Positions 1-9,600 of a stretch of 64,000 bases of DNA are shown piece by piece (positions within the stretch are counted from its first letter, which is position 1; each line of letters starts with the position of its first letter). A model generated the notes under the pieces. The model searched no databases and was not told the DNA's origin. It saw nothing but the letters and a program-made list of their open reading frames with translations. The stretch lies in assembly GCA_902727855.1 (NCBI GenBank), contig CACVAS010000117.1, forward strand, positions 62,001-126,000, in the 5' to 3' direction. Source of the DNA: an uncultured Sulfurovum sp. Its GTDB lineage: Bacteria > Campylobacterota > Campylobacteria > Campylobacterales > Sulfurovaceae. A program made the position numbers and the translations under genes.

Positions 1-441
1 ACCATCATAGACATTATGTGAAAGACCTATAGCCGTACCCATAGCAATATTGTCTCGGCTAAAAAGACTCAACTCCATACCCGGCTGAGATTGTGTCACA
101 CCATCACACATGGCTGGTACGCCACCTGCGACTTGTGCAGTAGCACCCATGTCCATCAAAGTACGTTTGATTAATGCAGGATAGAGTTTATAGGGTTCAT
201 GTGCGGAAAGCATATCATTATACGCGGTCACAATAGCAATATTAGGACGCTGCATTTGCGCAAGTGATGCTTTTTCATTCTTTTCCATGGGTGCCATAGC
301 ATGCGCAAGATTACTACATCCTAGTGTATGACGATTTACACCATGTCCTTTGGCTTGTGCGATACGATTAAGATATACCGCTCTACTCTTTACAGAGCGT
401 TGTATAATTTCTTCAGTCACTTGTTGGATAGTTTCATTCAT
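1..441 (-). CDS. edd: 6-phosphogluconate dehydratase, N-terminal part (cut by window edge)
   Basis: Edd converts 6-phosphogluconate to 2-keto-3-deoxy-6-phosphogluconate, the first committed Entner-Doudoroff step, in the cytosol. The first 147 codons are present and stay open to the left edge. Family-typical stretches are visible: a YNDMLSAHEPY segment near residue 75 and a CDGVTQSQPGMELS segment near residue 110, whose Cys is an expected Fe-S ligand. The ATG overlaps the pgl stop by 4 bp (ATGA), so it is translationally coupled in a zwf-pgl-edd operon. Related dihydroxy-acid dehydratases (IlvD) share the fold, but the context and motifs favour Edd. Confidence 0.93.
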   Translation of the reverse strand, partial: MNETIQQVTEEIIQRSVKSRAVYLNRIAQAKGHGVNRHTLGCSNLAHAMAPMEKNEKASLAQMQRPNIAIVTAYNDMLSAHEPYKLYPALIKRTLMDMGATAQVAGGVPAMCDGVTQSQPGMELSLFSRDNIAMGTAIGLSHNVYDG

Positions 442-1133
442 GTGTAATAGACCTCTAAATCTCGAATATCTTGGTTTAAAACAGCGCGTATTGGCATTGT
501 ATAGATATTTTTACCCCTATTTGCAGTTTTATATACAGCAGTTTTTTCTTTACCCTCGAAATGAAGATAAATATGCTGGGCACTCAAAATGGCAGAAAGT
601 GTCAAGCTCATACGCTTATAAGATGCAGTTTTTGGTTCAATGGCAATACAAAGTTCTTTATTATTCAGGTCAAATGCCTTCTTTAACTCTGTATTGTTGG
701 GGAAAAGAGAAGCCGTATGTCCATCATTTCCCATTCCCAGAACTACAACATCAAATGGAAAAAGTGTCTCTTTTATTTTTTGTGTACAACATTTTTCTGC
801 TGAATAAATATCAAGATATTCATTATACATACCTATAAATCTTGCCCTACTTGCTTTACCTTGTAGTAAATGATTTTTTACAAGATTTTCATTACTCTCT
901 TCATGTGAAGGAGAGATCCATCTTTCATCACAAAGTCCTATGTTCACTTTTTCCCACTCAAGAGATATCTCTCTTAATTCTCTAAAAAGTGCTAGGGGTG
1001 TACTTCCTCCTGAAACAATCAAATTGGCTTTACCCTTTGTACGAATAGCTGTTTCCAGTTTCATTGCAATACTTTTGCTTAAAAGACTTACAAGCTCATA
1101 TTGTGTTTGAAATGTATGTATTATTTTACTCAT
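438..1133 (-). CDS. pgl: 6-phosphogluconolactonase (DevB/SOL family)
   Basis: Hydrolyses 6-phosphoglucono-lactone made by Zwf to 6-phosphogluconate. The protein has the family N-terminal region with VSGGSTP near residue 40, a LCDERW segment near residue 70 and GMGNDGHTASLFP near residue 135, all typical of the DevB family. An upstream in-frame ATG exists at 1238 but would run deep into zwf. I chose the ATG at 1133, which overlaps the zwf stop by 8 bp and gives the usual length (231 aa). It lies between zwf and edd in one operon. Confidence 0.93.
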   Translation of the reverse strand: MSKIIHTFQTQYELVSLLSKSIAMKLETAIRTKGKANLIVSGGSTPLALFRELREISLEWEKVNIGLCDERWISPSHEESNENLVKNHLLQGKASRARFIGMYNEYLDIYSAEKCCTQKIKETLFPFDVVVLGMGNDGHTASLFPNNTELKKAFDLNNKELCIAIEPKTASYKRMSLTLSAILSAQHIYLHFEGKEKTAVYKTANRGKNIYTMPIRAVLNQDIRDLEVYYT

Positions 1134-2589
1134 CTTGCCAACTCCTACCATCTCTTGCAATGAGTTGTACCGCCGCACTTGGACCATCAGTCCCCGCACT
1201 ATAGCTTTTGAGAGGAATGATATCCTCTTCCCACCCATCTAGAATGACATCTGCCCATTTCCATGCAGCATCCACTTCATCTAAACGCATAAAAAGCGTT
1301 GGATTGGCTCGAATAATATCTAAGAGAAGACGTTCATAAGCATCTGGTTTATGCGCCACTTTTAGTGGGGTATTGAGCTCAAGTTCAACGGGTTTTAACA
1401 GCATCTGTTCACTGAGACCTGGAACTTTGTTCATAAGTTCAAGATAAATACTCTCGTTTGGTTGTAAAGTAATGACAAGTTTATTTTCAGAAATAAATTT
1501 ACCTTGATTGACAAAAATTGAGTGAGGTATACTTTTAAAATGGATGATGATTTCTGAATTTTGTCGGCTCATGCGTTTGCCACTCCTAAGATAAAAAGGT
1601 ACACCATTCCAACGCCAATTGTCTATATCGACCCGAAGTGCAACAAAGGTTTCTGTGGTACTGGTGTTGACATTATCCCCATCAAGATAACCTGGTACCG
1701 GTATGCCATCAATTGAACCCTTGCTATATTGTGCACGAACTGTTTTTTCTTTAATATCTGAATGCGTCATTGTTCGAAGTGAACGAAGTACTTTTACTTT
1801 TTCATCACGTACACTGTCAGCATCTAGTGAACAAGGGGGCTCCATTGCCACAAGACATAGCAGCTGCATAAGGTGGTTTTGCACCATGTCACGCATAGCA
1901 CCATATTCATTATAGTAACCCCATCTTCCCTCAACACCCACACTCTCTGCCACAGTGATTTGTATGTGGTCAATGTGATTGGCATCCCATAATGGCATGA
2001 AAAAACGGTTTGAAAAACGAAGTGCCATGATGTTTTGTACCGTATCTTTTCCCAAATAATGATCAATACGATAAATCTGGGATTCGTCAAAATAGTTTAA
2101 GACTTCATCATTAATGACATGTGAAGATTGAAGGTTTCTACCTATAGGTTTTTCAAGTACAACACGGCTTTGAGGACTGACAAGTCCTAAATGACTCATC
2201 GTTTTACAAATAGTTCCAAAAAAATCAGGTGCTGTGGAGAGGTAGTTAATCCTCTCTCTTTGAGGATATTCATTTAAAAGATCTTGAAGTCCTTTATAGC
2301 TCTCATCTGCATTAAACTCTATAATGACTACATGAAGCTGTTTTTTAAAATAGCTGAACTTCTCTTCTTCAAAACCATCATCCGAGAGGAACTCTTTTAA
2401 TTTTAACTTCACAAGATCACAATGCTCTTCATGACTCATGGAGTCTCTGGTTGCAGTGATAATACGGCTTTTTTCATCCAGATATCCGGCATTGCTTAAA
2501 TGATAGAGCGCAGGCATCAGTTTTCTAAATGCCAAGTCCCCATGGCCTCCAAAAATGGTAATATCACATAAACTTTTCAATTCACTCAT
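1126..2589 (-). CDS. zwf: glucose-6-phosphate 1-dehydrogenase
   Basis: Oxidises glucose-6-phosphate to 6-phosphoglucono-lactone with NAD(P)+. The 487-aa length is normal. Visible motifs are the dinucleotide-binding GGHGDLA at residues 14-20 (usually GASGDLA, so slightly variant), EKPIG at 146-150 and the active-site RIDHYLGK at 174-181. It is the first gene of the zwf-pgl-edd operon, preceded by an AAGAGAT ribosome site and a TATAAT box about 35 bp upstream. With edd it feeds the Entner-Doudoroff route. No gnd is seen in this window. Confidence 0.97.
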   Translation of the reverse strand: MSELKSLCDITIFGGHGDLAFRKLMPALYHLSNAGYLDEKSRIITATRDSMSHEEHCDLVKLKLKEFLSDDGFEEEKFSYFKKQLHVVIIEFNADESYKGLQDLLNEYPQRERINYLSTAPDFFGTICKTMSHLGLVSPQSRVVLEKPIGRNLQSSHVINDEVLNYFDESQIYRIDHYLGKDTVQNIMALRFSNRFFMPLWDANHIDHIQITVAESVGVEGRWGYYNEYGAMRDMVQNHLMQLLCLVAMEPPCSLDADSVRDEKVKVLRSLRTMTHSDIKEKTVRAQYSKGSIDGIPVPGYLDGDNVNTSTTETFVALRVDIDNWRWNGVPFYLRSGKRMSRQNSEIIIHFKSIPHSIFVNQGKFISENKLVITLQPNESIYLELMNKVPGLSEQMLLKPVELELNTPLKVAHKPDAYERLLLDIIRANPTLFMRLDEVDAAWKWADVILDGWEEDIIPLKSYSAGTDGPSAAVQLIARDGRSWQDE

Positions 2590-2601
2590 TTGATCTCTTT
2601 T

Positions 2602-2629
2602 CCATCAAATGATGGTTTTATAGATTATA
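2602..2629 (-). promoter_or_regulatory. zwf promoter -10 box with palindrome in the leader
   Basis: Read leftward, a TATAAT hexamer (2624-2629) lies 35 bp before the zwf ATG, followed by the perfect 14-bp palindrome CCATCAAATGATGG (2602-2615), which would lie in the 5' leader and could be an operator. The -10 context GACTATAATCTA recurs upstream of glk. No clear -35 box is visible, as is common in this phylum. Function is inferred. Confidence 0.55.
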
Positions 2630-2738
2630 GTCTAAAGTCTCTAACTATTTTTATTTATTTTAGCTACATATGAACAATATTTAAATATATGTATGGTTAT
2701 ATTTTATACAATTAGTATTTTGAAAAGTGAGATATAAG

Positions 2739-3722
2739 TTAGAATTTGTCTCGTGCATAGTTTGCAGCACCAAGTAAGGCAGTCTCTGGATTTAAAGAGA
2801 GCTTCACCTCCATTTGACTTAACATCTTATTGAAACGGCCTTTACTTAAAAACCCTTTCATAAAGTGACCATCGGCAAGCACAGAGAGAATCTTTGGTGC
2901 AATACCTCCACCGATATAGACACCACCTAAAGACATTGTCTTTAGTGCAAGGTTTCCTGCTTCAGCACCATAAATTTGGCAAAAGAGTCTAAGTGTCTCT
3001 ATACATAGTGGATCCTGCTCCTTTAATGCACACTCACTGACCATAGCATTGGGGTCTTTATCATCTGTTATATGCAACATAGAAGCTGGTTCAGGGGCAT
3101 AACCACTTTGTGCTAAAAATTGATAGATAGTGTAGATACCTGATCCCGATAAAACCCTTTCATAACTGACATGTTCAGGGTAACGATGTCGTAGCCATTG
3201 TAGCAAGGCATCTTGCTGTGGTGACAAGGGCGCAAAATCGCTATGCCCACCTTCTGTTCCAATGGGCTGATATGTGTGACCATTAAAATAGAGCATTGCC
3301 TCTCCTAGCCCTGTACCCGCAGCAATGACCGCATGGTTTCCTTTTGTCTTTTTAGCTGTAGGATTAAGGTGTATAAACGCGTTGTCGTGAAGATATAACA
3401 TACCATAGGCAGTGGCTTCAAGGTCATTGAGCAAACGCACATTTTGTAGACCTAAATACGCTTGTAAATCTAATGTACTCACCCTCCAAGGCAAGTTGGT
3501 TGTTGTACAACTTTCTTCAATGACTGGACCAGCAATACCAAAACAAGCTGCATCTATGTGAGAGAGCGTAACTTTTTGATTAAAGGCAGTAAGTATCTCT
3601 TCTAAACTGTTGTAGTCACGGCTAGAGAATTGCTCTTTTCTATGAAGTTCTAGGGCATGCTCTTTCCATGTGTAAAGTCCTATATTTGTTTTTGTACCAC
3701 CTATATCACCAGCCAATATCAT
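2739..3722 (-). CDS. glk: glucokinase
   Basis: Phosphorylates glucose with ATP in the cytosol, supplying Zwf. The N-terminus carries the phosphate loop AGDIGGTKTN, followed by a GIAGPV segment near residue 70 and LNDLEATAYG near residue 100, features of the proteobacterial Glk family (ROK-independent type). An in-frame ATG at 3773 exists, but the ATG at 3722 has AAGGAG seven bases upstream and puts the ATP loop at the very N-terminus as usual (327 aa). It lies upstream of zwf on the same strand with its own -10 box. Confidence 0.93.
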   Translation of the reverse strand: MILAGDIGGTKTNIGLYTWKEHALELHRKEQFSSRDYNSLEEILTAFNQKVTLSHIDAACFGIAGPVIEESCTTTNLPWRVSTLDLQAYLGLQNVRLLNDLEATAYGMLYLHDNAFIHLNPTAKKTKGNHAVIAAGTGLGEAMLYFNGHTYQPIGTEGGHSDFAPLSPQQDALLQWLRHRYPEHVSYERVLSGSGIYTIYQFLAQSGYAPEPASMLHITDDKDPNAMVSECALKEQDPLCIETLRLFCQIYGAEAGNLALKTMSLGGVYIGGGIAPKILSVLADGHFMKGFLSKGRFNKMLSQMEVKLSLNPETALLGAANYARDKF

Positions 3723-3761
3723 AGCTAACTCCTTATGCTCTATTTCTATGAGTCCTTGTAG

Positions 3762-3767
3762 ATTATA
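3762..3767 (-). promoter_or_regulatory. probable glk -10 box
   Basis: TATAAT on the minus strand, 39 bp before the chosen glk start, within GGACTATAATCTA. The same 12-base core GACTATAATCTA precedes zwf, which suggests shared promoter architecture for the glucose genes. Confidence 0.5.
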
Positions 3768-3884
3768 GTCCAATTACAGATTTTAAATACTCTAGCATTG
3801 TTCCAATTTTAATCAAAATATAGTAAAAATTGTATGATAGAGATGCTATACTGTCACAAATTTTATATAGATAAAAGGTGATTT

Positions 3885-5528
3885 ATGGCTCTTCATCCAA
3901 ATGCCGGGAAATTGGCACCCAAATCCACATTGGTTAACATTCCTCAACTCATGAGTGAATACTACACACAACGCCCTGACATGAACAATCAGGCACATCG
4001 TATTAGTTTTGGTACTTCGGGGCATCGTGGCTCTTCACTCTTGGGTAGCTTTAACCAAGCGCACATTTATGCAGTAACCCAAGCAGTTTGTGACTACCGT
4101 AACAAATCTGGCATCGATGGTATCTTATTCATGGGTATGGATACCCATGCACTCTCTTATGCTGCGCAACTCTCAGCGATAGAAGTATTGGTAGCAAATG
4201 GTGTAACACTCTACATTGCAAAAGAGTTTGGGTACACACCTACCCCTGTTATTTCTCATGCTATTTTGACACACAATGCAAAAGGTGACAATAGCCAAAA
4301 GAAATGTGATGGTATTGTCATCACCCCTTCACATAATCCACCTTCAGATGGAGGGTTTAAATACAACCCTCCACATGGTGGTCCTGCAGATACAGATGTT
4401 ACAGACTGGATAGAGTCACGTGCCAATGAAATTTTGGAAAATGATCTTCATGATGTCAAAAAAATGCCTATTTCAGAAGCTTTGGCATCAACAAATATTA
4501 CCCACTATGATTACATGACTCCTTATGTTGATGATCTTGAAAATGTTATCGATATGGATGCCATCGCAAAGTCAGGCATTCTTATTGGTGCAGATGCTAT
4601 GGGTGGTTCAGGTATGGCGTACTACGCTGCTATAAAAGCACGTTATGGTCTCAATATGGAGATTTTTCATGACACTTTGGATTCTGCATTCTCTTTTATG
4701 CACTGTGACAAGGACGGTAAAATTCGTATGGACTGTTCCTCACCTTATGCCATGGCAGGACTTGTAGCACTCAAAGACACTTATGACATTGCTTTTGGAA
4801 ATGACACCGATTTTGATAGACATGGCATTGTCACAAAAAGTGTAGGACTCATGAACCCTAACCATTACTTAAGCGTGGCTATCAATTATTTGGCACAAAA
4901 CCGTCCCGAGTGGAAAATTAGTCTAGGTATAGGAAAAACATTGGTCAGTAGCTCGATGATAGACCGTGTGGCAGATGCTTTAGACAAAAAGGTCATTGAA
5001 GTACCCGTTGGGTTTAAATGGTTTGTTGATGGACTTATAGGTGGTAACATCATGTTTGGTGGTGAAGAGAGTGCAGGAGCAAGTTTTTTACGTAAAGACG
5101 GCAGTGTATGGAGTACAGATAAAGATGGCATTATAATGACACTGCTCGCAGCTGAGATATTGGCAGTGACGGGGGAAGACCCTGGTGTGCATTATCAAAA
5201 GTTAACAAACAGTTTTGGTGCCCCTATCTATGCACGTATTGATGCACCAGCTGATGCAGAACAAAGAGCTATCCTTAAAAAACTATCTTCAGAAGATATA
5301 AAAGAAAAGGTACTCGCTGGTGAACCTATTGAAGCTATACTTACCAATGCACCAGGTAATGGTGCTGCCATTGGTGGTCTTAAAGTCGTCACAAAAAATG
5401 GATGGTTCGCACTACGTCCATCAGGCACTGAACCTATCTATAAAATATATGCGGAAAGTTTTATTGGCAAAGAGCATTTGGAACAGATACAAAAAGAGGC
5501 ACAGCTCATCGTTAACAAACTGTTTTAA
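3885..5528 (+). CDS. pgm: phosphoglucomutase (alpha-D-glucose-specific)
   Basis: Interconverts glucose-1-phosphate and glucose-6-phosphate. The 547-aa length fits the Pgm family of E. coli. Seen are the phosphoserine loop TPSHNPPSDGG with Ser149, the metal loop GNDTDFDRHG near residue 305, the sugar-binding GGEESAG near residue 390 and the phosphate-binding RPSGTEPIYKIY near the C-terminus. An AAAAGGTG ribosome site precedes the ATG. It is divergent from glk-zwf-pgl-edd and links glycogen or nucleotide sugars to glucose-6-phosphate. Confidence 0.96.
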   Translation: MALHPNAGKLAPKSTLVNIPQLMSEYYTQRPDMNNQAHRISFGTSGHRGSSLLGSFNQAHIYAVTQAVCDYRNKSGIDGILFMGMDTHALSYAAQLSAIEVLVANGVTLYIAKEFGYTPTPVISHAILTHNAKGDNSQKKCDGIVITPSHNPPSDGGFKYNPPHGGPADTDVTDWIESRANEILENDLHDVKKMPISEALASTNITHYDYMTPYVDDLENVIDMDAIAKSGILIGADAMGGSGMAYYAAIKARYGLNMEIFHDTLDSAFSFMHCDKDGKIRMDCSSPYAMAGLVALKDTYDIAFGNDTDFDRHGIVTKSVGLMNPNHYLSVAINYLAQNRPEWKISLGIGKTLVSSSMIDRVADALDKKVIEVPVGFKWFVDGLIGGNIMFGGEESAGASFLRKDGSVWSTDKDGIIMTLLAAEILAVTGEDPGVHYQKLTNSFGAPIYARIDAPADAEQRAILKKLSSEDIKEKVLAGEPIEAILTNAPGNGAAIGGLKVVTKNGWFALRPSGTEPIYKIYAESFIGKEHLEQIQKEAQLIVNKLF

Positions 5529-5551
5529 TACAGTATAGATGAAAGAGTAGG

Positions 5552-5592
5552 TATTTGTTAGAAAAGACACCTGATGGGCATACTAACAAATA
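5552..5592. terminator. inverted repeat between convergent genes
   Basis: TATTTGTTAG (5552-5561) and CTAACAAATA (5583-5592) form a perfect 10-bp stem with a 21-nt loop between pgm and the convergent ATP-grasp gene. It is AT-rich and has no clean T-run, so a bidirectional terminator role is only a possibility. Confidence 0.35.
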
Positions 5593-5596
5593 TGTA

Positions 5597-5626
5597 AGTT
5601 TGCAAATATCTAGTTTGCAAGTATCT
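5597..5626. repeat. two tandem 15-bp repeats
   Basis: AGTTTGCAAATATCT (5597-5611) is followed directly by AGTTTGCAAGTATCT (5612-5626), 14 of 15 identical. The second unit covers the last bases of the ATP-grasp gene stop. Function unknown. Confidence 0.7.
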
Positions 5627-6521
5627 ATTTTGTTTTTCTATCAATGAGATCCACAATGAGGTCAATCTTTTTATTATTAAAGTTTAGACCCATTTGTTCT
5701 TGCTCAGGTGTAGCAAAAGCAGCTATTCCATTGACTTCAAGGACAACATATTGTTCTTTTTCCATATCGTAAATCATATCGATACCGGCTATATCTGTAC
5801 CACATATTTTGGCAGCTTTCTTGGCAATATTGATGAGTTCATCTGTAGGTTCTCTAAGAAAAATTGAACCACCACTTGTAATATTGGTACGCCAGTCTTT
5901 ACTTGGTGCTTTTCTTCCATAACAACTTACAAACTCTCCATCTACAATATCGATACGAAAATCAGTATTATCATACTTAACAAACTTCTCAACATAGATA
6001 AACCTCAAGTCCAATTGGTTGAGAAATGGATAGAGTGCATCCAGTGTTGTTTTATCTTCAATCTTAGTTAACCCTACCCCACCCCAACCATCAGTGGGTT
6101 TGTAGACCATTTTCCCCCATCTATCAATAATCTCATATAGTGCTTTACTATTGTCACGGTGGTAAAGTTCAAACTCTGGGGTTGCTATATTATGATGAGC
6201 CAACAGATAAGAGGTTTGAAACTTGTCTTCTGTCAAAGTAAATGCTTCATAACTGTTAATGGTCGGTATGATACGGTTAAGTGCCTGATAGAGAAAGACT
6301 TGATACTGTGTCTGCTCTCCTGCATTATAGGAGAAGAAAAGATCAAGCTCATCAATCTTTCTTCCTTGATGGAGTATATGACCCTCATTGACTATAGCTT
6401 CTCTAAGGTTTAGACCAGAAATGACATCAATATCTCTGTTATTTAATTTTTGAATGATCTTTTCCTGAATTTTAGCACCACCACCATTTTGATAGTGCCA
6501 TAAACCAATTTTTCTTAACAT
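5625..6521 (-). CDS. ATP-grasp (RimK-like) ligase of unknown substrate
   Basis: A 298-aa protein with an ATP-grasp fold signature: KMVYKPTDGWGGVGL near residue 140, a DFRIDIVDGEFV segment near residue 190 and a metal-binding VLEVNG near residue 270. This resembles the RimK / glutamate ligase group, which joins an amino acid to a carboxylate with ATP. The substrate cannot be read from the sequence. The start at 6521 (MLRK) has AAGG about 10 bases upstream, whereas the longer in-frame ATG at 6560 has no clear ribosome site. It stands alone between pgm and hsdR. Confidence 0.8.
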   Translation of the reverse strand: MLRKIGLWHYQNGGGAKIQEKIIQKLNNRDIDVISGLNLREAIVNEGHILHQGRKIDELDLFFSYNAGEQTQYQVFLYQALNRIIPTINSYEAFTLTEDKFQTSYLLAHHNIATPEFELYHRDNSKALYEIIDRWGKMVYKPTDGWGGVGLTKIEDKTTLDALYPFLNQLDLRFIYVEKFVKYDNTDFRIDIVDGEFVSCYGRKAPSKDWRTNITSGGSIFLREPTDELINIAKKAAKICGTDIAGIDMIYDMEKEQYVVLEVNGIAAFATPEQEQMGLNFNNKKIDLIVDLIDRKTK

Positions 6522-6624
6522 CACTATACCTTGTACATATATTGTATATAGTACAATCATTTTGTTATGTATGTGTTCAGTTTTTTGATTAATATTTAAT
6601 CAAATGATAATGTGTTCATCTACC

Positions 6625-9600
6625 TTAGCTATCCTCTTTCTTTCTATAGCTTTGCTTTGGTTCTGCTACCATCAGCTCGGGCTCATACATATTGTTGACA
6701 GGTTTTATATGGGTTTGCTTCAATCCTTTAGCGATTAACTCATAGACAATATCGGCAAATCCTTCTCTGATTCTCTCTTTGCCAAGCACTTGTGTCGCTA
6801 AGTCTTGATGTACTTCCAAGCTATCTATCACCGCACTATTAATGGCCTCTGCAAATCCACCCATCATCGCTTGCTCTTTTGTGTTGTTACTTACTTGCTC
6901 TATAACTCTTTCATCTTCAAGCACTTTATCTTTGATGGTGTTGGCATAGTTAATCATGTCTTCATCAGTAAGCTCTCCCTCAAACAAAGCGTTCATATGT
7001 GTCAGTATGGCAGAGAGTAACTCTTTTTGTGGGTCTTTTGCAAGTGCTGAACCCGCTGCGTCTATGGCTCCAAGCTCTACTTCATCTCCTGCAAGAGAGA
7101 TATCTTGTTTTTTTTGCTTGTGTAACTTGTAGTGAGACAACTTCACATCGTCTATGTTGATGGGGTCTTTAGGATTATAGGTCTTCAAGTTTGGTATGAG
7201 TGCTTTAACAAATGCCGAGAGTTTGAGTAACTCTTCATCTGTATAGTCCACTATTTGAGACAAAAACTCATACATCCTCAAAAATGTAATCATATCTTTT
7301 TTGAATAGGTCAAGTGCATTTTTATCTTCATTGGCATTTTTTAGGTCTAGTGCATAGTTATGTGTAGCCTTCTCATCTTTGTTTCTATTTGCTTCTTTGA
7401 GACTGTTCTTTAGCGTTCCTATTTCATCTAGAGCTAGCTTATATCTATTTTTGTATCTATCCACAGCTGGCTTGATGGCAGAACTCATAGCCGCTTGTGT
7501 ACCCTTTGGGTCAAAGAAAGCTTTCGCATAGTTCTCAACATCAACATTGGTAAAGATGTCACTCTGCTCTAACTTATGTTGCATATCATAGACTATATTT
7601 GGATCTGTAACATCTTCTATGGCTGTGGTATTGTAATACGGCTCAAACGCTTCTTTAATCTCTTCTGCTTCATTGTAAAAGTCAAGTACAAATGTTTGGT
7701 CTTTCCCTGCGTAGGTTCTATTGAGCCTTGAGAGTGTCTGCACACAATCCACACCGCCAAGTTTTTTGTCTACATACATCGCACAAAGTTTAGGTTGGTC
7801 AAACCCTGTTTGAAACTTATTGGCAACCAACATCACCTGATATTCATTAGTATCAAATGCCTTTCGCATCTCTCTCCCTTTAAGGTTAGGGTTCATGTTT
7901 GCTTCGGTGTACTCTTTTTTTGTCCCCTCTATGTCATCTTCAATCTTACCAGAGAATGCAACCATCGCTTGCATCTGTTCTGCTATGCCATGTTCTGCTA
8001 TGTACTTGTCAAATGCTAGTTTATAACGTACCGCTGCATTTCTACTAGAAGTGACTACCATCGCTTTGGCTTGACCATCTAGTAAGTGAGCTACATGCGT
8101 TCTGAAGTGCTCACAGATAATCTCTATCTTCTGTGCAATGTTATGTGGGTGAATGTTCAGCCACTTAGCTATTTTTACTTTGGCTTGCTTACTCTCCACC
8201 TTTTCATCATGACGCATATTTGCATGTTCTAGTTTGTAGTACAGCTTGTAAGTCGTATAACCTTGCAGTACATCTAAGATAAACCCTTCTTCTATCGCTT
8301 GTTTCATACTGTAATGATGAAAAGCTTCAGGCTTGTTCGTCTCCGATGGTGCTTCGTCTGGGTTTGGTAGTACACCAAACATCTCTAAAGTTTTGGTCTT
8401 TGGTGTAGCAGTAAAAGCATAATAGCTGAGGTTTGTACTTGCACTTCTTGATTCTAGTGAAGCGGTAATCACATCTTCCGCACTTAACTCCACACCCTCT
8501 TCTAGCTGCTCTGCAGTGAGTACTTCTCTAAGTTGCTTCGCCGTTGTTCCCGTTTGAGAAGAGTGAGCTTCATCGGCGATGATGGCATAGCTATTGTCTT
8601 TAAGTGTAGGTCTCTTCCCAATCGCTTCAAGCACAAAGGGAAAAGTTTGAATGGTAGTAATGATAATCTTCGCTCCACGCTCAAGTGCATCTGCAAGTTG
8701 TACCGATTTTGACTCAGTAGAACCCTCACGAGAAATCCCGACTACTACACCCTCTTTGTGCTCAAAATTCGCTATGGTCTCTTGAAGTTGGTTATCTAAC
8801 ACGGTTCTATCGGTAATGACGATGACCGAGTTAAACACCGACGCTTCTTTCTCACTATGTAAAGATGCAAGCTGATGAGACAACCACGCGATAGAGTTAG
8901 ACTTCCCTGAACCAGCAGAGTGTTGTATGAGGTAGTGATTGCCTGCACCATTAGCTTTAGTGTTGGCTAAAAGTTTTCTTACCACATCAAGTTGGTGGTA
9001 CCTTGGGAAGATAAGCGTCTCAGACTTACGCTTCTTACCTTGATAATCCTCTTTTTCTTTTACCTCTAAGTGTATATATCTTGCAATGATGTTGAGAATA
9101 GAATCACGTTGAAGCACCTCTTCCCACAAGTAGCTTGTGGCATACCCATTTGGGTTTGGTGGGTTACCTGCACTGCCATCATCTCGACCTTTGTTAAAGG
9201 GTAGAAAGAAAGTTGAAGAGCCTGCAAGCTTCGTTGTCATGTAGACTTCATCGGTACTCACGGCAAAGTGAACTAAGGCTCTGCGTTTAAACTCAAGCAG
9301 TGCTTCTCCTTTAGCCGGTCTGTCGTATTTGTACTGGTTCACTGCATCTTGCACATTTTGTGTAAAGTCTGTCTTTAGCTCCATGGTAACGATGGGTATA
9401 CCATTGAGAAACAGCACTAGGTCTATGCGTTCATTACCACTCTTTGTAGTTACTTCTTGTACGACTCTTAGTATGTTTGCATCATACTTTGCTTGTGTAT
9501 CAGGGTTATGGAGTTCTGGCTTAAATTGACATAGTTTGAACTTAGAACCTATGTACTTTAGCGTATTCCGCAAGTAGAAGAGTGAACCATGTTTGTCCAT

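Noticed and set aside
350-838. Plus-strand 162-codon open frame opposite edd/pgl
   Set aside because: It is antisense to pgl and edd, both well supported with motifs; no ribosome site and odd aromatic-rich composition.
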